Origin: Gammaproteobacteria bacterium
GTDB lineage: Bacteria; Pseudomonadota; Gammaproteobacteria; Steroidobacterales; PWYM01
Length of the DNA: 52,349 nt
Assembly: GCA_020832005.1 (NCBI GenBank)
Contig: JAFIFN010000007.1
Span: 1-52,349 of the forward strand
Reading direction: 5' to 3'
Part shown: positions 34,040 through 42,744 of the stretch, in pieces
Numbering within the stretch: position 1 is the first letter of the stretch
How the letters are laid out: each line of letters begins with the position of its first letter
The notes under the pieces: generated by a model
Seen by the model: the letters and a program-made list of their open reading frames with translations, nothing else
What the model was told of the DNA's origin: nothing
Databases searched by the model: none
Position numbers and translations under genes: made by a program

Positions 34040-34701
34040 GCTGGCCTCGCTTGCCGGCCGTAGCGGGCTTCCAGGCGCCGCACCAGCCGTGAGGCGGTGA
34101 GGCTCAATACAAGAAACATCACCCCGACCAGCGTCAGCGGCTCGAGGTAGCGAAATGATTCGGCACCGGCGATCTTGGCCACCTGCAGCACCTCCATGAC
34201 CGTGATTGCCGAGAGCAGCGGGGTGTCCTTGAACATCGCGATCAGGTAGTTGCCCAGCGCCGGAATCACCGGGGGGATGGCCTGCGGCAGGATGATGCGT
34301 CGCCAGCGTGCGCCGGCCGGATAGCCCAGCGAGGCGGCCGCCTCCCACTGTCCGCGCGGCACGCTGTTGATGCCGGCACGATAGACCTCGGCACAGTAGG
34401 CGGCGTAGTGCACGCCCAGTGCCAGCACGCCGGTGACCAGCGGCGAGAGCGTCACGCCCAGGCCGGGCAGCACATAGAACAGGAAATACAGCTGGATCAG
34501 CAACGGCGTGCTGCGCACGAACTCGATGAAGTGGCGTGCAGCCCCGCCGATCCAGCGCCCCCCGGCGTGGCGCAGCACCGCCAGCAGCAGGCCCAGGGTC
34601 AGCGCCACGAGCATGCCCAGCACCGTTGCCTGCAGCGTGATGACCAGGCCCGAGAGCAGGCCTGGCAGCGTCTCCAGCGCATAGCCCCAGTCGAAGTTCA
34701 T
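34036..34701 (-). CDS. ehuD: Ectoine/hydroxyectoine ABC transporter permease
   Basis: This is a 221-residue HisM-type permease. The binding-protein-dependent permease region includes [25 protein letters not shown] (EAA loop) and [19 protein letters not shown]. Its start ATG overlaps the ehuC stop (ATGA) and its stop overlaps the ehuA start. Five membrane helices are expected from the hydrophobic stretches. It pairs with EhuC. Confidence 0.9.
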   Translation of the reverse strand: MNFDWGYALETLPGLLSGLVITLQATVLGMLVALTLGLLLAVLRHAGGRWIGGAARHFIEFVRSTPLLIQLYFLFYVLPGLGVTLSPLVTGVLALGVHYAAYCAEVYRAGINSVPRGQWEAAASLGYPAGARWRRIILPQAIPPVIPALGNYLIAMFKDTPLLSAITVMEVLQVAKIAGAESFRYLEPLTLVGVMFLVLSLTASRLVRRLEARYGRQARPA

Positions 34702-35363
34702 GACAGGCTGCCGCCATGGTCACGGCCGCGAGCCAGGTGGCGCTCGAGTCGGCCCATGCCATGCGTGATCAAGCGCGCGGCGAGGTAGTACAGCAGCAGC
34801 ACGAGCAGGAAGATCTCCACGGTGCGCAGCGTCTCGGCGCGCAGCATCTGCGCGCGGAAGGTCAGATCGCTGAGCGTGATCATCGATACCAGTGCGGTGT
34901 TCTTCAGCAGTTCGATGAGCAGGTTGCCGGTAGGCGGCACCATCGCCAGCGCCGCCTGCGGGAAGATCACGCGGCGCAGGGTGCCGGCACGGCCGTAGCC
35001 CAGTGAGGCTGCGGCCTCCCACTGTCCGCGCGGCACGGCGCCAATGGCCCCGCGCACGACCTCTGCGCCATAGGCGCCGGTGTTCAGCCCCAGGACCAGC
35101 ACGGCGGTCAGGAAGGCGCCGAGATTGATGCCCATCAGTGGCAGGGCGAAGAAAAACCAGAACAGCTGCACCAGTGCCGAGGTGCCACGAAACACTTCCA
35201 CGTAGGTGGCCGCCAGCCAGTTCAGCGGGCGAGGTGCGAACTCGCGTGCCAGACCGGCCACCACGGCGCAGGCCAGGCCGAGTGCGGCGGCCACGACGGT
35301 GATCTGCAGCGTCAGGCGCAGACCTTCCAGCAGGGTCGGCAACAGCTCGATCAGGCCGCTCAC
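34698..35363 (-). CDS. ehuC: Ectoine/hydroxyectoine ABC transporter permease
   Basis: This 221-residue HisM-type permease starts at GTG 35363, four bases after the ehuB stop; the 16 upstream codons in frame lie inside ehuB and are excluded. The EAA loop [20 protein letters not shown] is nearly the same as in EhuD, and [21 protein letters not shown] follows. Together with EhuD it forms the membrane channel of the ectoine importer. Confidence 0.9.
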   Translation of the reverse strand: MSGLIELLPTLLEGLRLTLQITVVAAALGLACAVVAGLAREFAPRPLNWLAATYVEVFRGTSALVQLFWFFFALPLMGINLGAFLTAVLVLGLNTGAYGAEVVRGAIGAVPRGQWEAAASLGYGRAGTLRRVIFPQAALAMVPPTGNLLIELLKNTALVSMITLSDLTFRAQMLRAETLRTVEIFLLVLLLYYLAARLITHGMGRLERHLARGRDHGGSLS

Positions 35364-35367
35364 AGGT

Positions 35368-36288
35368 TTATTCGTCCACCGCTGCGGCACACAGTGCGCT
35401 GGCCGTGGCATCGCCCGGCAGCTCGGCTTCGGTGAAGCCGAACGGTGCCACCAGTTCCAGGTGCTGGCGTGAGCCCACGAAACCCGCCAGCTGCTCGTTG
35501 AGCAGTTCGCTCAGCGCGACATCCTCGTGGCGCAGTGCAAAGGCACCGTAGCCACGCACCGTCTGGCCGTCGATCACCGGATCGGTGAACGGTTCGGCGC
35601 GTTCGACGCGCGTGCTGCTTGTGCGTCCCAGCAGGTCCTGGACCGTCAGCGCGGTGCCGGCGTAGGCATCGATACGTCCGGCCTCGACCGCGGCCAACGC
35701 ACTGGGCGGATCGGGAACGATCACCAGGCGCGATTCATCGATGTCCAGCGCGCGCGCATAGCGCAGCTGGATGGCACCGCTGACGACCCCCAGGCGCGCC
35801 GTGGGGTGCTCGACGACATCGGCGTAGCTGTGCAGGCCCAGCGGATTGCTCTCGCGCACGAGAAAGGCCTCACCGATGCCGTAGGTCGGGTTGGAGAAGG
35901 TCACCTCGAGGCATCGCGCGGGCGTGATGTACATGCCGGCTGCGATGACGTCGAAGCGCCCGGCCTGCAGTCCCGGTATCAGCGAGCCGAATTCCGTGAG
36001 CACGCCCTCGATGCGGGGGACGCCAAGCATGCTGAAGACCACGCGGGCAATCTCCGGAGCCTCGCCGGTGAGGCGATCGGTGGTCGAATCGAAATAGGCG
36101 AACGGCGCTTCGTTGGCATAGCCCACGCGCACGACACCGCGTTCGCGAATACGCTCCAGCGTCGGCAGATCGCTCGAGTCGGCGCCGGCGCCAAGCCAGC
36201 CGCGCGGGGCCAGCCATACGGCCAGCAGTAACAGCAGGATCCAGAAGCCGGCCCCGCGGAGCCGCTGCAGCGCCGTGGCCGTGTTCAC
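35368..36288 (-). CDS. ehuB: Ectoine/hydroxyectoine-binding protein
   Basis: This is a 306-residue periplasmic binding protein with an N-terminal hydrophobic segment (residues about 13-28) serving as signal or anchor. The start of the mature domain, RVGYANEAPFAYFD followed by LTGEAPEIARVV, is the EhuB-type ligand-binding signature. Later SBP3-type features are FDVIAAGMYITPARC and VEAGRIDAYAGTALTV. GTG 36288 overlaps the ectD stop by four bases, so hydroxylation and uptake genes are translationally linked. Confidence 0.93.
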   Translation of the reverse strand: MNTATALQRLRGAGFWILLLLLAVWLAPRGWLGAGADSSDLPTLERIRERGVVRVGYANEAPFAYFDSTTDRLTGEAPEIARVVFSMLGVPRIEGVLTEFGSLIPGLQAGRFDVIAAGMYITPARCLEVTFSNPTYGIGEAFLVRESNPLGLHSYADVVEHPTARLGVVSGAIQLRYARALDIDESRLVIVPDPPSALAAVEAGRIDAYAGTALTVQDLLGRTSSTRVERAEPFTDPVIDGQTVRGYGAFALRHEDVALSELLNEQLAGFVGSRQHLELVAPFGFTEAELPGDATASALCAAAVDE

Positions 36289-37208
36289 TCCTGCGGCGGG
36301 CGCAGCGGTGTGGGCGGGCGCCGATCGGCGATGAACTGCGGCCTGGGCGGCAGTCCGCAGGTGGGCTCGCCAAGCGTGTTTTCCACGCTGTTGTACACCG
36401 CGAAGATGTTCGAGCGCGGCTGTGGCGAGATGTTCGAGCTTGATCCGTGCATGGTGTTGCAGTCGAAGAACACCACGCTGCCGGCAATGCCGGTGAAGGC
36501 TTCGATGCCACCCTCACGTACCAGGTCTGCCAGGTTCAGGTCGTCGGGGACGCCGTACTCCTGTCGCCGCAGCGATGTCTGGTAATGGTTCTGCGGGGTC
36601 TCGCCGACGCAGGCAATGAAGCTCAGGTGCGATCCGGGGATCAGCAGCAGCGGGCCGTTGTTTTCGGTGTTGTCGGTAAGACTGATCGAACACGACAGCG
36701 CCCGCATGCGAGGCATGCCGTCCTCGACATGCCAGGTTTCGAAGTCCGAGTGCCAGTAGAATTCCTTGCCGCGAAAACCCGGCTTGTAGTTGATGCGGCT
36801 CTGGTGCAGGTAGACATCGCCACCGAGAATCTGTCTGGCCGCACCGAGCAGACGCGGATCACGGAACAACGCCGTCAGGCGTTCGCTGAGTTCATGCACG
36901 GCGAAAATCGAGCGCACCGCGCCGCTGCCAGGCTCGGCAATGACACGCGCATCGCCGGAGGCGGCGAAGTCATGGCGCAGCCGCGAAAGCTCGGCGGAAA
37001 AGCCGGCGACCTCGTCGGCATCGAGCAGCGCCGGCATGATCAGGTAACCCTGGCGCTCGTAACGCGCCAGTGCCTGTTTGTCGAGCGGGCCCTTGCCGGC
37101 AGCCCCCCAGATCACCGGATCAAGCCTGTCCAGGCGGGCCGGTCGCGGGGCCACGCGAGAAGGGTAGGGGTCGGGCGAATACAGTGGGGTGGCAGTGTTG
37201 CTGTTCAT
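36285..37208 (-). CDS. ectD: Ectoine 5-hydroxylase
   Basis: This is a 307-residue Fe(II)/2-oxoglutarate dioxygenase. The EctD signature FYWHSDFETWHVEDGMPRMR is present, with iron ligands His153, Asp155 and His254 (NTMHGSSSN). LTDNTENNGPLLLIPGSH is also diagnostic. It converts ectoine to 5-hydroxyectoine in the cytoplasm. It follows ectC by 53 bases and overlaps ehuB. The length is normal for the family (about 300 residues). Confidence 0.97.
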   Translation of the reverse strand: MNSNTATPLYSPDPYPSRVAPRPARLDRLDPVIWGAAGKGPLDKQALARYERQGYLIMPALLDADEVAGFSAELSRLRHDFAASGDARVIAEPGSGAVRSIFAVHELSERLTALFRDPRLLGAARQILGGDVYLHQSRINYKPGFRGKEFYWHSDFETWHVEDGMPRMRALSCSISLTDNTENNGPLLLIPGSHLSFIACVGETPQNHYQTSLRRQEYGVPDDLNLADLVREGGIEAFTGIAGSVVFFDCNTMHGSSSNISPQPRSNIFAVYNSVENTLGEPTCGLPPRPQFIADRRPPTPLRPPQE

Positions 37209-37261
37209 GTCCTCGCTACTATTGATCGGGTGAATGCGTTTTACGTTTTGTGCCGGTGACC

Positions 37262-37675
37262 TCAGGACGCTGCGGCCGCTACGGCGGGTGTGTCGTCGCT
37301 GGCAGGGTAGGCGCCATCTGCGTCATGCACCTCCTGGCCGCTGACCGGCGGATTGAACACACAGACCATACGCATCTGGGTACGCGCGCGCAGGATGTGC
37401 TCGTCGTGCTGGTCCAGGGCGTACACGGTGCCCGGCTTGATCTGGTGGCGGATTCCGTCTGCGGTGGTTTCAACCTCGCCCTCACCTTCGATGCAGTAAA
37501 CCGCCTCGAGGTGATTGCGGTAGTGCATGGGCAGCTGTGCGCCGGCCTCGATGAGCGTGTCGTGCAGCGAAAATCCCATGCCCTCGCTTTTGAGCAACAG
37601 GCGACGGCTGGTCCAGCCCTTGCTGACCACCTCGCGTTCGCTGCCCAGCGTTCCCTTGAGTGTTCTTACGATCAT
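37262..37675 (-). CDS. ectC: L-ectoine synthase
   Basis: This 137-residue cupin cyclises N-gamma-acetyl-diaminobutyrate to ectoine. The start MIVRTL is the conserved EctC N-terminus, and [20 protein letters not shown] and [16 protein letters not shown] form the metal-binding cupin core. ATG 37675 is preferred over an in-frame start 17 codons upstream that lacks family sequence. It lies 54 bases after ectB. The alanine-rich tail is ordinary. Confidence 0.97.
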   Translation of the reverse strand: MIVRTLKGTLGSEREVVSKGWTSRRLLLKSEGMGFSLHDTLIEAGAQLPMHYRNHLEAVYCIEGEGEVETTADGIRHQIKPGTVYALDQHDEHILRARTQMRMVCVFNPPVSGQEVHDADGAYPASDDTPAVAAAAS

Positions 37676-37729
37676 GTGCCTGTGCTCCTTGCGTTGTTGA
37701 GTGCGGACGATTGGATTGGCCTGCAATAT

Positions 37730-39010
37730 TCAGGCGACCTTGCGCCCGGGGGCGGCCTTGGCCGCCACCTTTTTCACCGCCGCCTCCATGATGCGCAGGC
37801 CCGCCTCGAGATCCGCATCGGCGATCGTCAGTGGCGGTAACAACTTGAGCACCTGGTCATCCACGCCGGCGGTCTCGATGATCAGGCCGTTCGCAAAGGC
37901 CTCGCGCGAGGCCTTCGCCGCCAGCGTGCGGTCCTCGAACTCGATGCCCTGGATCAGCCCGCGTCCGCGCGCGCTGGCCTGCACCGGGATGGCATCAACC
38001 AGTGCCGCCAGGCGCGCCTCGACCAGCGCGGCCTTGCGGGCCACCTCGCGCTCGAGCTGGTCATCGGCCCAGAACCCCAGCGCGGCGGTGGCGGTGACGA
38101 ACGCCGGGTTATGGCCGCGGAAGGTACCGTTGTGTTCACCTGGCTCCCAGACGTCGAGCTCAGGGCGCATCAGTGTGATCGCCAGCGGCAGGCCGAAGCC
38201 GCTCAGGGACTTCGACAGACAGATGATGTCCGGCTGAATACCGGCGGCCTCGAAGCTGAAGAACGGACCGGTGCGACCGCAGCCGACCTGGATGTCATCG
38301 ACGATCAGCAGGACGTCATGGCGCTTGAGGATTGCGGCCAGCTCGCGCAGCCATTCCATGCGTGCGACATTGACGCCGCCCTCGGCCTGTACGGTTTCGA
38401 TGATGGCGGCCGCCGGCTTGTCCATGCCTGAGCCTTCGTCACCCAGCACGGCCTCCAGCAGCTGCAGGCTTTGTTCGTCGGCGACATCGAGATAGCTGTC
38501 AAACGGCATCAGCGTGGTGTGCGACAGTGGCACGCCGGCGCCGGCGCGCTTGAACGCGTTGCCGGTGACGGCCAGCGAGCCCAGTGTCATGCCGTGGAAG
38601 GCATTGGTGAACGAGATGACGCGCTCACGGCCGGTGACCTTGCGTGCCAGCTTCAATGCCGCCTCGACGGCGTTGGTCCCCGTGGGTCCGGGAAACTGCA
38701 CGCGGTAGTCCATGTTGCGCGGCTTCAGGATCACTTCCTCGAAACGCTCGAGGAAGCGGATCTTCGCCGCAGTGGCCATGTCCAGGCTGTGGACGATATG
38801 GTCCTCGGCAAGATACTCCAGCAGTGCGGTCTTCAGCGCGGGGTGGTTGTGGCCATAGTTCATGACGCCTGCGCCGGCGAAGAAGTCGATGTATTCGCGT
38901 CCGTCCTCGTCGGTGAGGCGCGCGCCGCGTGCATGCGTGAACACACACGGGAAAGTGCGCACGTAGCCACGTACGGCGGATTCGAGTCGTTCGATGGTCT
39001 GCATGCTCAT
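37730..39010 (-). CDS. ectB: Diaminobutyrate-2-oxoglutarate transaminase (ectoine pathway)
   Basis: This 426-residue class III aminotransferase turns aspartate-semialdehyde into L-2,4-diaminobutyrate. Family marks are DFFAGAGVMNYGHNHP, GPTGTNAVEAALKLAR, AFHGMTLGSLAVTGN, LIVDDIQVGCGRTGPFFSFE and the PLP Lys in ICLSKSLSGFGLP. The start ATG overlaps the ectA stop by four bases. The Ala/Lys-rich C-terminal tail is typical. Confidence 0.97.
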   Translation of the reverse strand: MSMQTIERLESAVRGYVRTFPCVFTHARGARLTDEDGREYIDFFAGAGVMNYGHNHPALKTALLEYLAEDHIVHSLDMATAAKIRFLERFEEVILKPRNMDYRVQFPGPTGTNAVEAALKLARKVTGRERVISFTNAFHGMTLGSLAVTGNAFKRAGAGVPLSHTTLMPFDSYLDVADEQSLQLLEAVLGDEGSGMDKPAAAIIETVQAEGGVNVARMEWLRELAAILKRHDVLLIVDDIQVGCGRTGPFFSFEAAGIQPDIICLSKSLSGFGLPLAITLMRPELDVWEPGEHNGTFRGHNPAFVTATAALGFWADDQLEREVARKAALVEARLAALVDAIPVQASARGRGLIQGIEFEDRTLAAKASREAFANGLIIETAGVDDQVLKLLPPLTIADADLEAGLRIMEAAVKKVAAKAAPGRKVA

Positions 39011-39546
39011 GATGGATCAACCTCAGGTGATGAATTCGATGTCAGCGGGCCGATGCGAAAAAGGTCTTCCGCCTCGTGGCTGACGGGGAACAGGTCGGCG
39101 CCCAGGAAGGCGCGCTCTTCGCAGCCGGTCTGGCGATTGCGCGCCAGCGCCCGGAACAGGCTGCGTGAGGGCTGGTTGTCTGGCGTGACGGTGGCTTCCA
39201 GCCAGCGCGCCGGCGGGTTCTGCTGGTCGAGCAGGGCCTCGAGCAGGCGCCCGGCAAGCCCCTGGCGGCGCATCCAGGGCGCCACGCCGACCTGCCAGAC
39301 GAAGATCGCGTCCGGGCGCTTGGGCGGGCGATGGCCGACGACGAAGCCGGCGAGCCGGCCGTCGACTTCGGCCACCACGCAGCTGTCTGAGAAATCGGTG
39401 CAGAACAGCACGTAGAAATAGGCGCTGTTGAGTTCCAGCCCGCCCATCTCCTTGACCAGCGCCCACATGGCCGCACCGTCTTCAGGGCGCGCCTGGCGAA
39501 ACTGCGGCACCGGATGCGTGTGCGCATTGGCGGCATTACGCGACAT
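39007..39546 (-). CDS. ectA: L-2,4-diaminobutyrate acetyltransferase
   Basis: This 179-residue GNAT enzyme acetylates diaminobutyrate. FRQARPEDGAAMWALVKEM, LELNSAYFYVLFCTDFSDSC and the acetyl-CoA loop VAPWMRRQGLAGRLLEALL are characteristic. ATG 39546 lies inside the end of the aspartokinase gene (11-base overlap). The 22 codons upstream in frame are not family sequence. Confidence 0.96.
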   Translation of the reverse strand: MSRNAANAHTHPVPQFRQARPEDGAAMWALVKEMGGLELNSAYFYVLFCTDFSDSCVVAEVDGRLAGFVVGHRPPKRPDAIFVWQVGVAPWMRRQGLAGRLLEALLDQQNPPARWLEATVTPDNQPSRSLFRALARNRQTGCEERAFLGADLFPVSHEAEDLFRIGPLTSNSSPEVDPS

Positions 39547-40735
39547 CGGCGACACCCGTATCGGTGATGCGGAAGCTGCTGTGGAACAGGCGTGCGGCCT
39601 CGCCCACCGCATCGGGGTCCACCAGGCAGGTCACGGCATGTTCGGTGGCGAAGGCCTGGCGTACCTCGATGTCGGCGCCTGCGAGCGTGCTGCGCGCGAA
39701 CGCAAGCGTGGAGGGGTCGCGCCCGGCGCGTCGCCCCACGGCGGACACCGCGCCCAGCGGTGCGTGGATGGTCACGCCTTCGCTGAAGCGCTTCGATATG
39801 GCGCCGGTCAGGCCCGGGATATCGGCGATCTGCTCGGTGGTGATCAGGTAGCTGCCACGACCGCCTTCGGACAATGCCGGCGCGAACAGATCGAACTCCC
39901 CCAGCATCTCACGCAGATCCTCATGATCTGCATGCTCGGTGAAGTCGACGCGCAGCAGGGCCTTGTGACTTGCGACACCGACGATGCGCGTGCGTCCGGC
40001 ACCGGGCTCGTCGCGCACCACGGTCTCGCCGCCCTTGCCATGGGTCTTGCGCGCGAAGATCGTCACGCCATGCTCGAGCGCGTAGTCGATGGCGCGCTCA
40101 TTGAGTACGCCGGCACCATGGTGGGCAAGCGCCTTCATCTCCACGAGGCTGAGCATGCGCAGACGGGCGGCGTCAGGCACGATCCGCGGGTCTGCGGTGT
40201 ACACGCCATCGACATCCGAGTAGATCTCGCAGCGCGAGGCCGACAGTGCGGCGGCAATCGCCACAGCCGTGGTGTCGGAGCCACCACGGCCCAGTGTGGT
40301 GATGTCACCGCTGGGGCTGGTGCCCTGGAAGCCTGCGACGACGACGACCTGACCGCTGGCGAGTGCCTCGCGCATGCGCGCAGGCTCGACGTTGCGGATG
40401 CGCGCATTGAGGTGTGCCGAACAGGTGCGCACGCCTGCCTGGGCGCCGGTCAGTGCGATTGCATCCACGCCGAGATCCTGCAACGTCAGCGACAGCAGCG
40501 AGGCGGACTTCTGCTCGCCGGCAGCCAGCAGCATGTCCAGCTCACGGTGTTCCGGGTTGGCATTGAGCCGTCCCGCATGGGCGAGCAGCCGGCTCGTGGT
40601 ATTGCCCATCGCCGAGACGACCGCGACGATGCCATGTCCGTCATTGCGGGCGCGAGCGATGCGTTGTGCGACCGCGCGCAACTGTGCGTCTTCGGCCAGT
40701 GATGAGCCGCCGTACTTCTGAACGATGATGTCCAT
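39536..40735 (-). CDS. ask: Aspartate kinase of the ectoine pathway
   Basis: This 399-residue aspartokinase supplies aspartyl phosphate for ectoine synthesis. The N-terminus IIVQKYGGSSLA, a GRGGSDTTAVA motif and YSDVDGVYTADPR are diagnostic. Two ACT-like segments follow residue 265 (ALLRVDFTEHADHEDLREM, LGAVSAVGRRAGRD). ATG 40735 is chosen; the open frame continues into ectR but the sequence there is not family-like. Ask usually lies last in ectABC-ask operons, whereas here it is first, and it is shorter than the approximately 475-residue specialised Ask_Ect. Confidence 0.93.
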   Translation of the reverse strand: MDIIVQKYGGSSLAEDAQLRAVAQRIARARNDGHGIVAVVSAMGNTTSRLLAHAGRLNANPEHRELDMLLAAGEQKSASLLSLTLQDLGVDAIALTGAQAGVRTCSAHLNARIRNVEPARMREALASGQVVVVAGFQGTSPSGDITTLGRGGSDTTAVAIAAALSASRCEIYSDVDGVYTADPRIVPDAARLRMLSLVEMKALAHHGAGVLNERAIDYALEHGVTIFARKTHGKGGETVVRDEPGAGRTRIVGVASHKALLRVDFTEHADHEDLREMLGEFDLFAPALSEGGRGSYLITTEQIADIPGLTGAISKRFSEGVTIHAPLGAVSAVGRRAGRDPSTLAFARSTLAGADIEVRQAFATEHAVTCLVDPDAVGEAARLFHSSFRITDTGVADVA

Positions 40736-40842
40736 ATCAGGTTTGCCTGTTTTAGTATTTATGAGAAAAAGCTTGCGTCTATTTAGTTCTGATTTCGCTC
40801 TGCGGTAACGCTGTTTCGACGTTCTGGCTATGGGTCGCCGGA
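40736..40842 (-). promoter_or_regulatory. AT-rich leader between ectR and ask
   Basis: This 107-base gap contains a locally AT-rich stretch (40746-40795), unlike the surrounding coding sequence. On the minus strand AACTAAATAGACG and TCTCATAAATACTAA could supply promoter elements for the ask-ect-ehu operon, but no strong sigma70 pair was found. It is the most likely site for an osmotic promoter separate from ectR. Confidence 0.35.
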
Positions 40843-41409
40843 TCAGGGCTCGGCAGGCGGCATTGGTGCCAGTGCCGAGCCTTCGTCCTTGACCCGCAGG
40901 ATTTCCACCAGCGCTTCGAGGCTGCGGTTGAGATCCTCGAGCTGACGATCCTCCAGCCGTGTCAGGGCATCGAGCAGCGCACCTTCGGCCGGGCGTGGCG
41001 CACTGGCCAGCAGGCGAGCCCCTTCGTCGGTGGGGAACAGCTGGACCACGCGCGCGTCCGGCCCGCGACGTTCCCTCCGCAGCAGGCCCTTCGCCTCGAT
41101 CTTGTCGAGCAGGTTGCTGGCCGTGGCCGGCTTGATCGAAAGCCGACGTGAGATGTCGGAGACTTTCAATCCAGGCTCGCGAAACACCTCCCACAGGGCC
41201 CAGAGTTGCGCGGCACTGACGCCGCACTGGCGTTCTACCCAGCTGGAGTGCGCCTGGATGGCGCGAACGACGATGCGAAACTGCCTGACTGCCGACATCA
41301 CACGTACCTCGCGGGCGTGTGATGACTGCTCATCGTCGCGTAAGCGCCGCGGATTGCGGCCTTGGCGCTTTTGTCTGGTTTTGGTCCCTGATTTCGATTC
41401 CCTGTTCAC
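40843..41409 (-). CDS. ectR: MarR-family regulator of ectoine genes
   Basis: This 188-residue winged-helix protein starts at GTG 41409. The DNA-binding region reads VSDISRRLSIKPATASNLLDKIEAKGLLRRERRGPDARVV. A basic N-terminal extension (about 35 residues, many Arg/Lys) precedes the MarR core, as in EctR1 of methylotrophs, which represses ectoABC. It sits just upstream of ask and divergent from the Mrp operon, so it could control both. An ACAAA/TTTGT palindrome lies 22 bases upstream. Confidence 0.85.
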   Translation of the reverse strand: MNRESKSGTKTRQKRQGRNPRRLRDDEQSSHAREVRVMSAVRQFRIVVRAIQAHSSWVERQCGVSAAQLWALWEVFREPGLKVSDISRRLSIKPATASNLLDKIEAKGLLRRERRGPDARVVQLFPTDEGARLLASAPRPAEGALLDALTRLEDRQLEDLNRSLEALVEILRVKDEGSALAPMPPAEP

Positions 41410-41430
41410 GTCAGCCCGATATTATAAGTA

Positions 41431-41445
41431 ACAAACTATATTTGT
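41431..41445. promoter_or_regulatory. Palindrome ACAAACTATATTTGT upstream of ectR
   Basis: The arms ACAAA and TTTGT are exact inverted copies around CTATA. It stands in an AT-rich patch (41419-41457) in the region shared by ectR and the Mrp operon, where a MarR dimer would be expected to bind for autoregulation. The symmetry is direct observation; binding by EctR is inference. Confidence 0.45.
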
Positions 41446-41489
41446 GCAAAACTAATTGACCGGTAACTCGGCAGGGCGCGATTTTTCGT

Positions 41490-41497
41490 TATAGAAT
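41490..41497 (+). promoter_or_regulatory. -10-like TATAGAAT for the Mrp operon
   Basis: TATAGAAT lies 137 bases before the mrpE GTG on the rightward strand. No good -35 sits at 16-18 bases upstream, although TTGACC occurs at 41456-41461 beyond the normal spacing. The long leader could hold regulatory structure, for example CGTGA-GCT-TCACG near 41563. Confidence 0.3.
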
Positions 41498-41633
41498 CCG
41501 GCCCCTCAAACTCGCAACCCACGCGGCTGAGCGGGGTTTGGTACGCGCCAGGGCGTGAGCGTGAGCTTCACGTCGCGGGTGTGCGATCAGGTGTCGACAG
41601 GGATTTTGGCGTCCAGCGGTTCGGGAGTCTGCC

Positions 41634-42119
41634 GTGACCAGGTATGTGATCAGTCAGACAGTGCTGCTGTCCGTCGTCTGGCTGCTGTTTTCAGGCATGT
41701 GGACCTATCCGGTCATCCTGTCCCTGGGGGTGGCCTCGGTGATCGTGACCGTCTGGCTGGTCGGGCGCATGGGCCTGCTGGCGCGTGATACCGAGGTGCT
41801 GCACATGATCCCGGCCGCACTGCGCTACTGGCCGTGGCTGATGGGCCAGATCGTGCGCGCCAACCTCCAGGTTGCGGGTCGGATCCTGGCGGGACCCGAT
41901 GCCATCGATCCGCGCATCGCACAGACGAAAACCCTGCAGCGCACGCACGTCGGCAGGGCCATCATGGCCAACTCCATCACCCTGACGCCGGGTACCGTGA
42001 CGTTGCGCGTGACGGAAGACCATATCGAGTACTACGCGCTGACACCTGATCTGGTCGACGACCTCGAAGCCGGCGAAATGAACCGTCGGGCACTGCGTTT
42101 CGAGGAGGGCCTGTCGTGA
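41634..42119 (+). CDS. mrpE: Na+/H+ antiporter subunit E
   Basis: This 161-residue protein of the MnhE/MrpE family has membrane helices at about residues 8-45 and 58-80, followed by the cytoplasmic ANSITLTPGTVTLRVTED motif diagnostic for this family. The start is GTG 41634 after CGGGAG. First gene of the rightward Mrp-like operon; its stop overlaps the next start. MrpE is needed for complex assembly in characterised antiporters. Confidence 0.93.
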   Translation: MTRYVISQTVLLSVVWLLFSGMWTYPVILSLGVASVIVTVWLVGRMGLLARDTEVLHMIPAALRYWPWLMGQIVRANLQVAGRILAGPDAIDPRIAQTKTLQRTHVGRAIMANSITLTPGTVTLRVTEDHIEYYALTPDLVDDLEAGEMNRRALRFEEGLS

Positions 42120-42415
42120 TGTTCATCGCCGTTGCACTGGCCATTCTTGTGACGCTCGCGCTGGCGCTGATCCGGGCTTTCGTCGGCCCGACGATCCACG
42201 ACCGCATCCTCGCCGTCAACGTGGTCGGCACCAAGACCGTGCTGATGATCGCGGTGGTCGGGTTCATCGTCGGGCGTCCGGAATTCGTCGACATCGCGAT
42301 CGTCTACGCACTGCTGAACTACATCGCCATTATCTGTGTGCTCCGGGTGTTCGAGTCCGGCACGCTTGCCGTAGAACCGGCCGACGAGCCCGAGCAGGGC
42401 GGGGGCCAGGGCTGA
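42116..42415 (+). CDS. mrpF: Na+/H+ antiporter subunit F
   Basis: This 99-residue protein has three membrane helices and the MrpF signature RAFVGPTIHDRILAVNVVGTKTV. The GTG at 42116 and the next-codon ATG at 42119 are both possible; either gives the same family core and overlaps the mrpE stop. It is overlapped by mrpG at TGATG. Confidence 0.93.
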   Translation: MMFIAVALAILVTLALALIRAFVGPTIHDRILAVNVVGTKTVLMIAVVGFIVGRPEFVDIAIVYALLNYIAIICVLRVFESGTLAVEPADEPEQGGGQG

Positions 42416-42744
42416 TGGGCATCGTGCTCGACATTCTCAGCTGGATGCTGCTGCTGGCCGGTTCGGCGCTTATGGTCATCGGTGGCATCGGCCTGATCCG
42501 CATGCCGGATTTCTACTCGCGCATCCAGGCTGCCGGTCTGACCGATACGCTGTGCTCCATCCTGATCCTGCTGGGCCTGACGCTGCAGGCTGACAGCGTG
42601 CCGCTGGCGGCGAAGTTGCTGTTCACGCTGGTCTTCCTGCTGTTCACGGGCCCGACTGCGGCGCATGCGCTGGCCAAGACCGCCCAGCACGACCGCCTCG
42701 AGCCGTGGCGCCGGGCGCCGGGAGGTGCGTCATCGAAGCGCTGA
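42415..42744 (+). CDS. mrpG: Na+/H+ antiporter subunit G
   Basis: This 109-residue protein contains the MrpG motif GGIGLIRMPDFYSRIQAAG and three membrane helices, with a short charged tail. The ATG at 42415 shares a base with the mrpF stop. Its 3' end contains the GGGAGG that may serve as ribosome site for the next gene. Confidence 0.93.
   Translation: MGIVLDILSWMLLLAGSALMVIGGIGLIRMPDFYSRIQAAGLTDTLCSILILLGLTLQADSVPLAAKLLFTLVFLLFTGPTAAHALAKTAQHDRLEPWRRAPGGASSKR

Noticed and set aside
33260-34762. Apparent permease-ATPase fusion at ehuA
   Set aside because: Sequence before ATG 34039 is ehuD read in another frame, and the ATGA overlap explains the true gene boundary.
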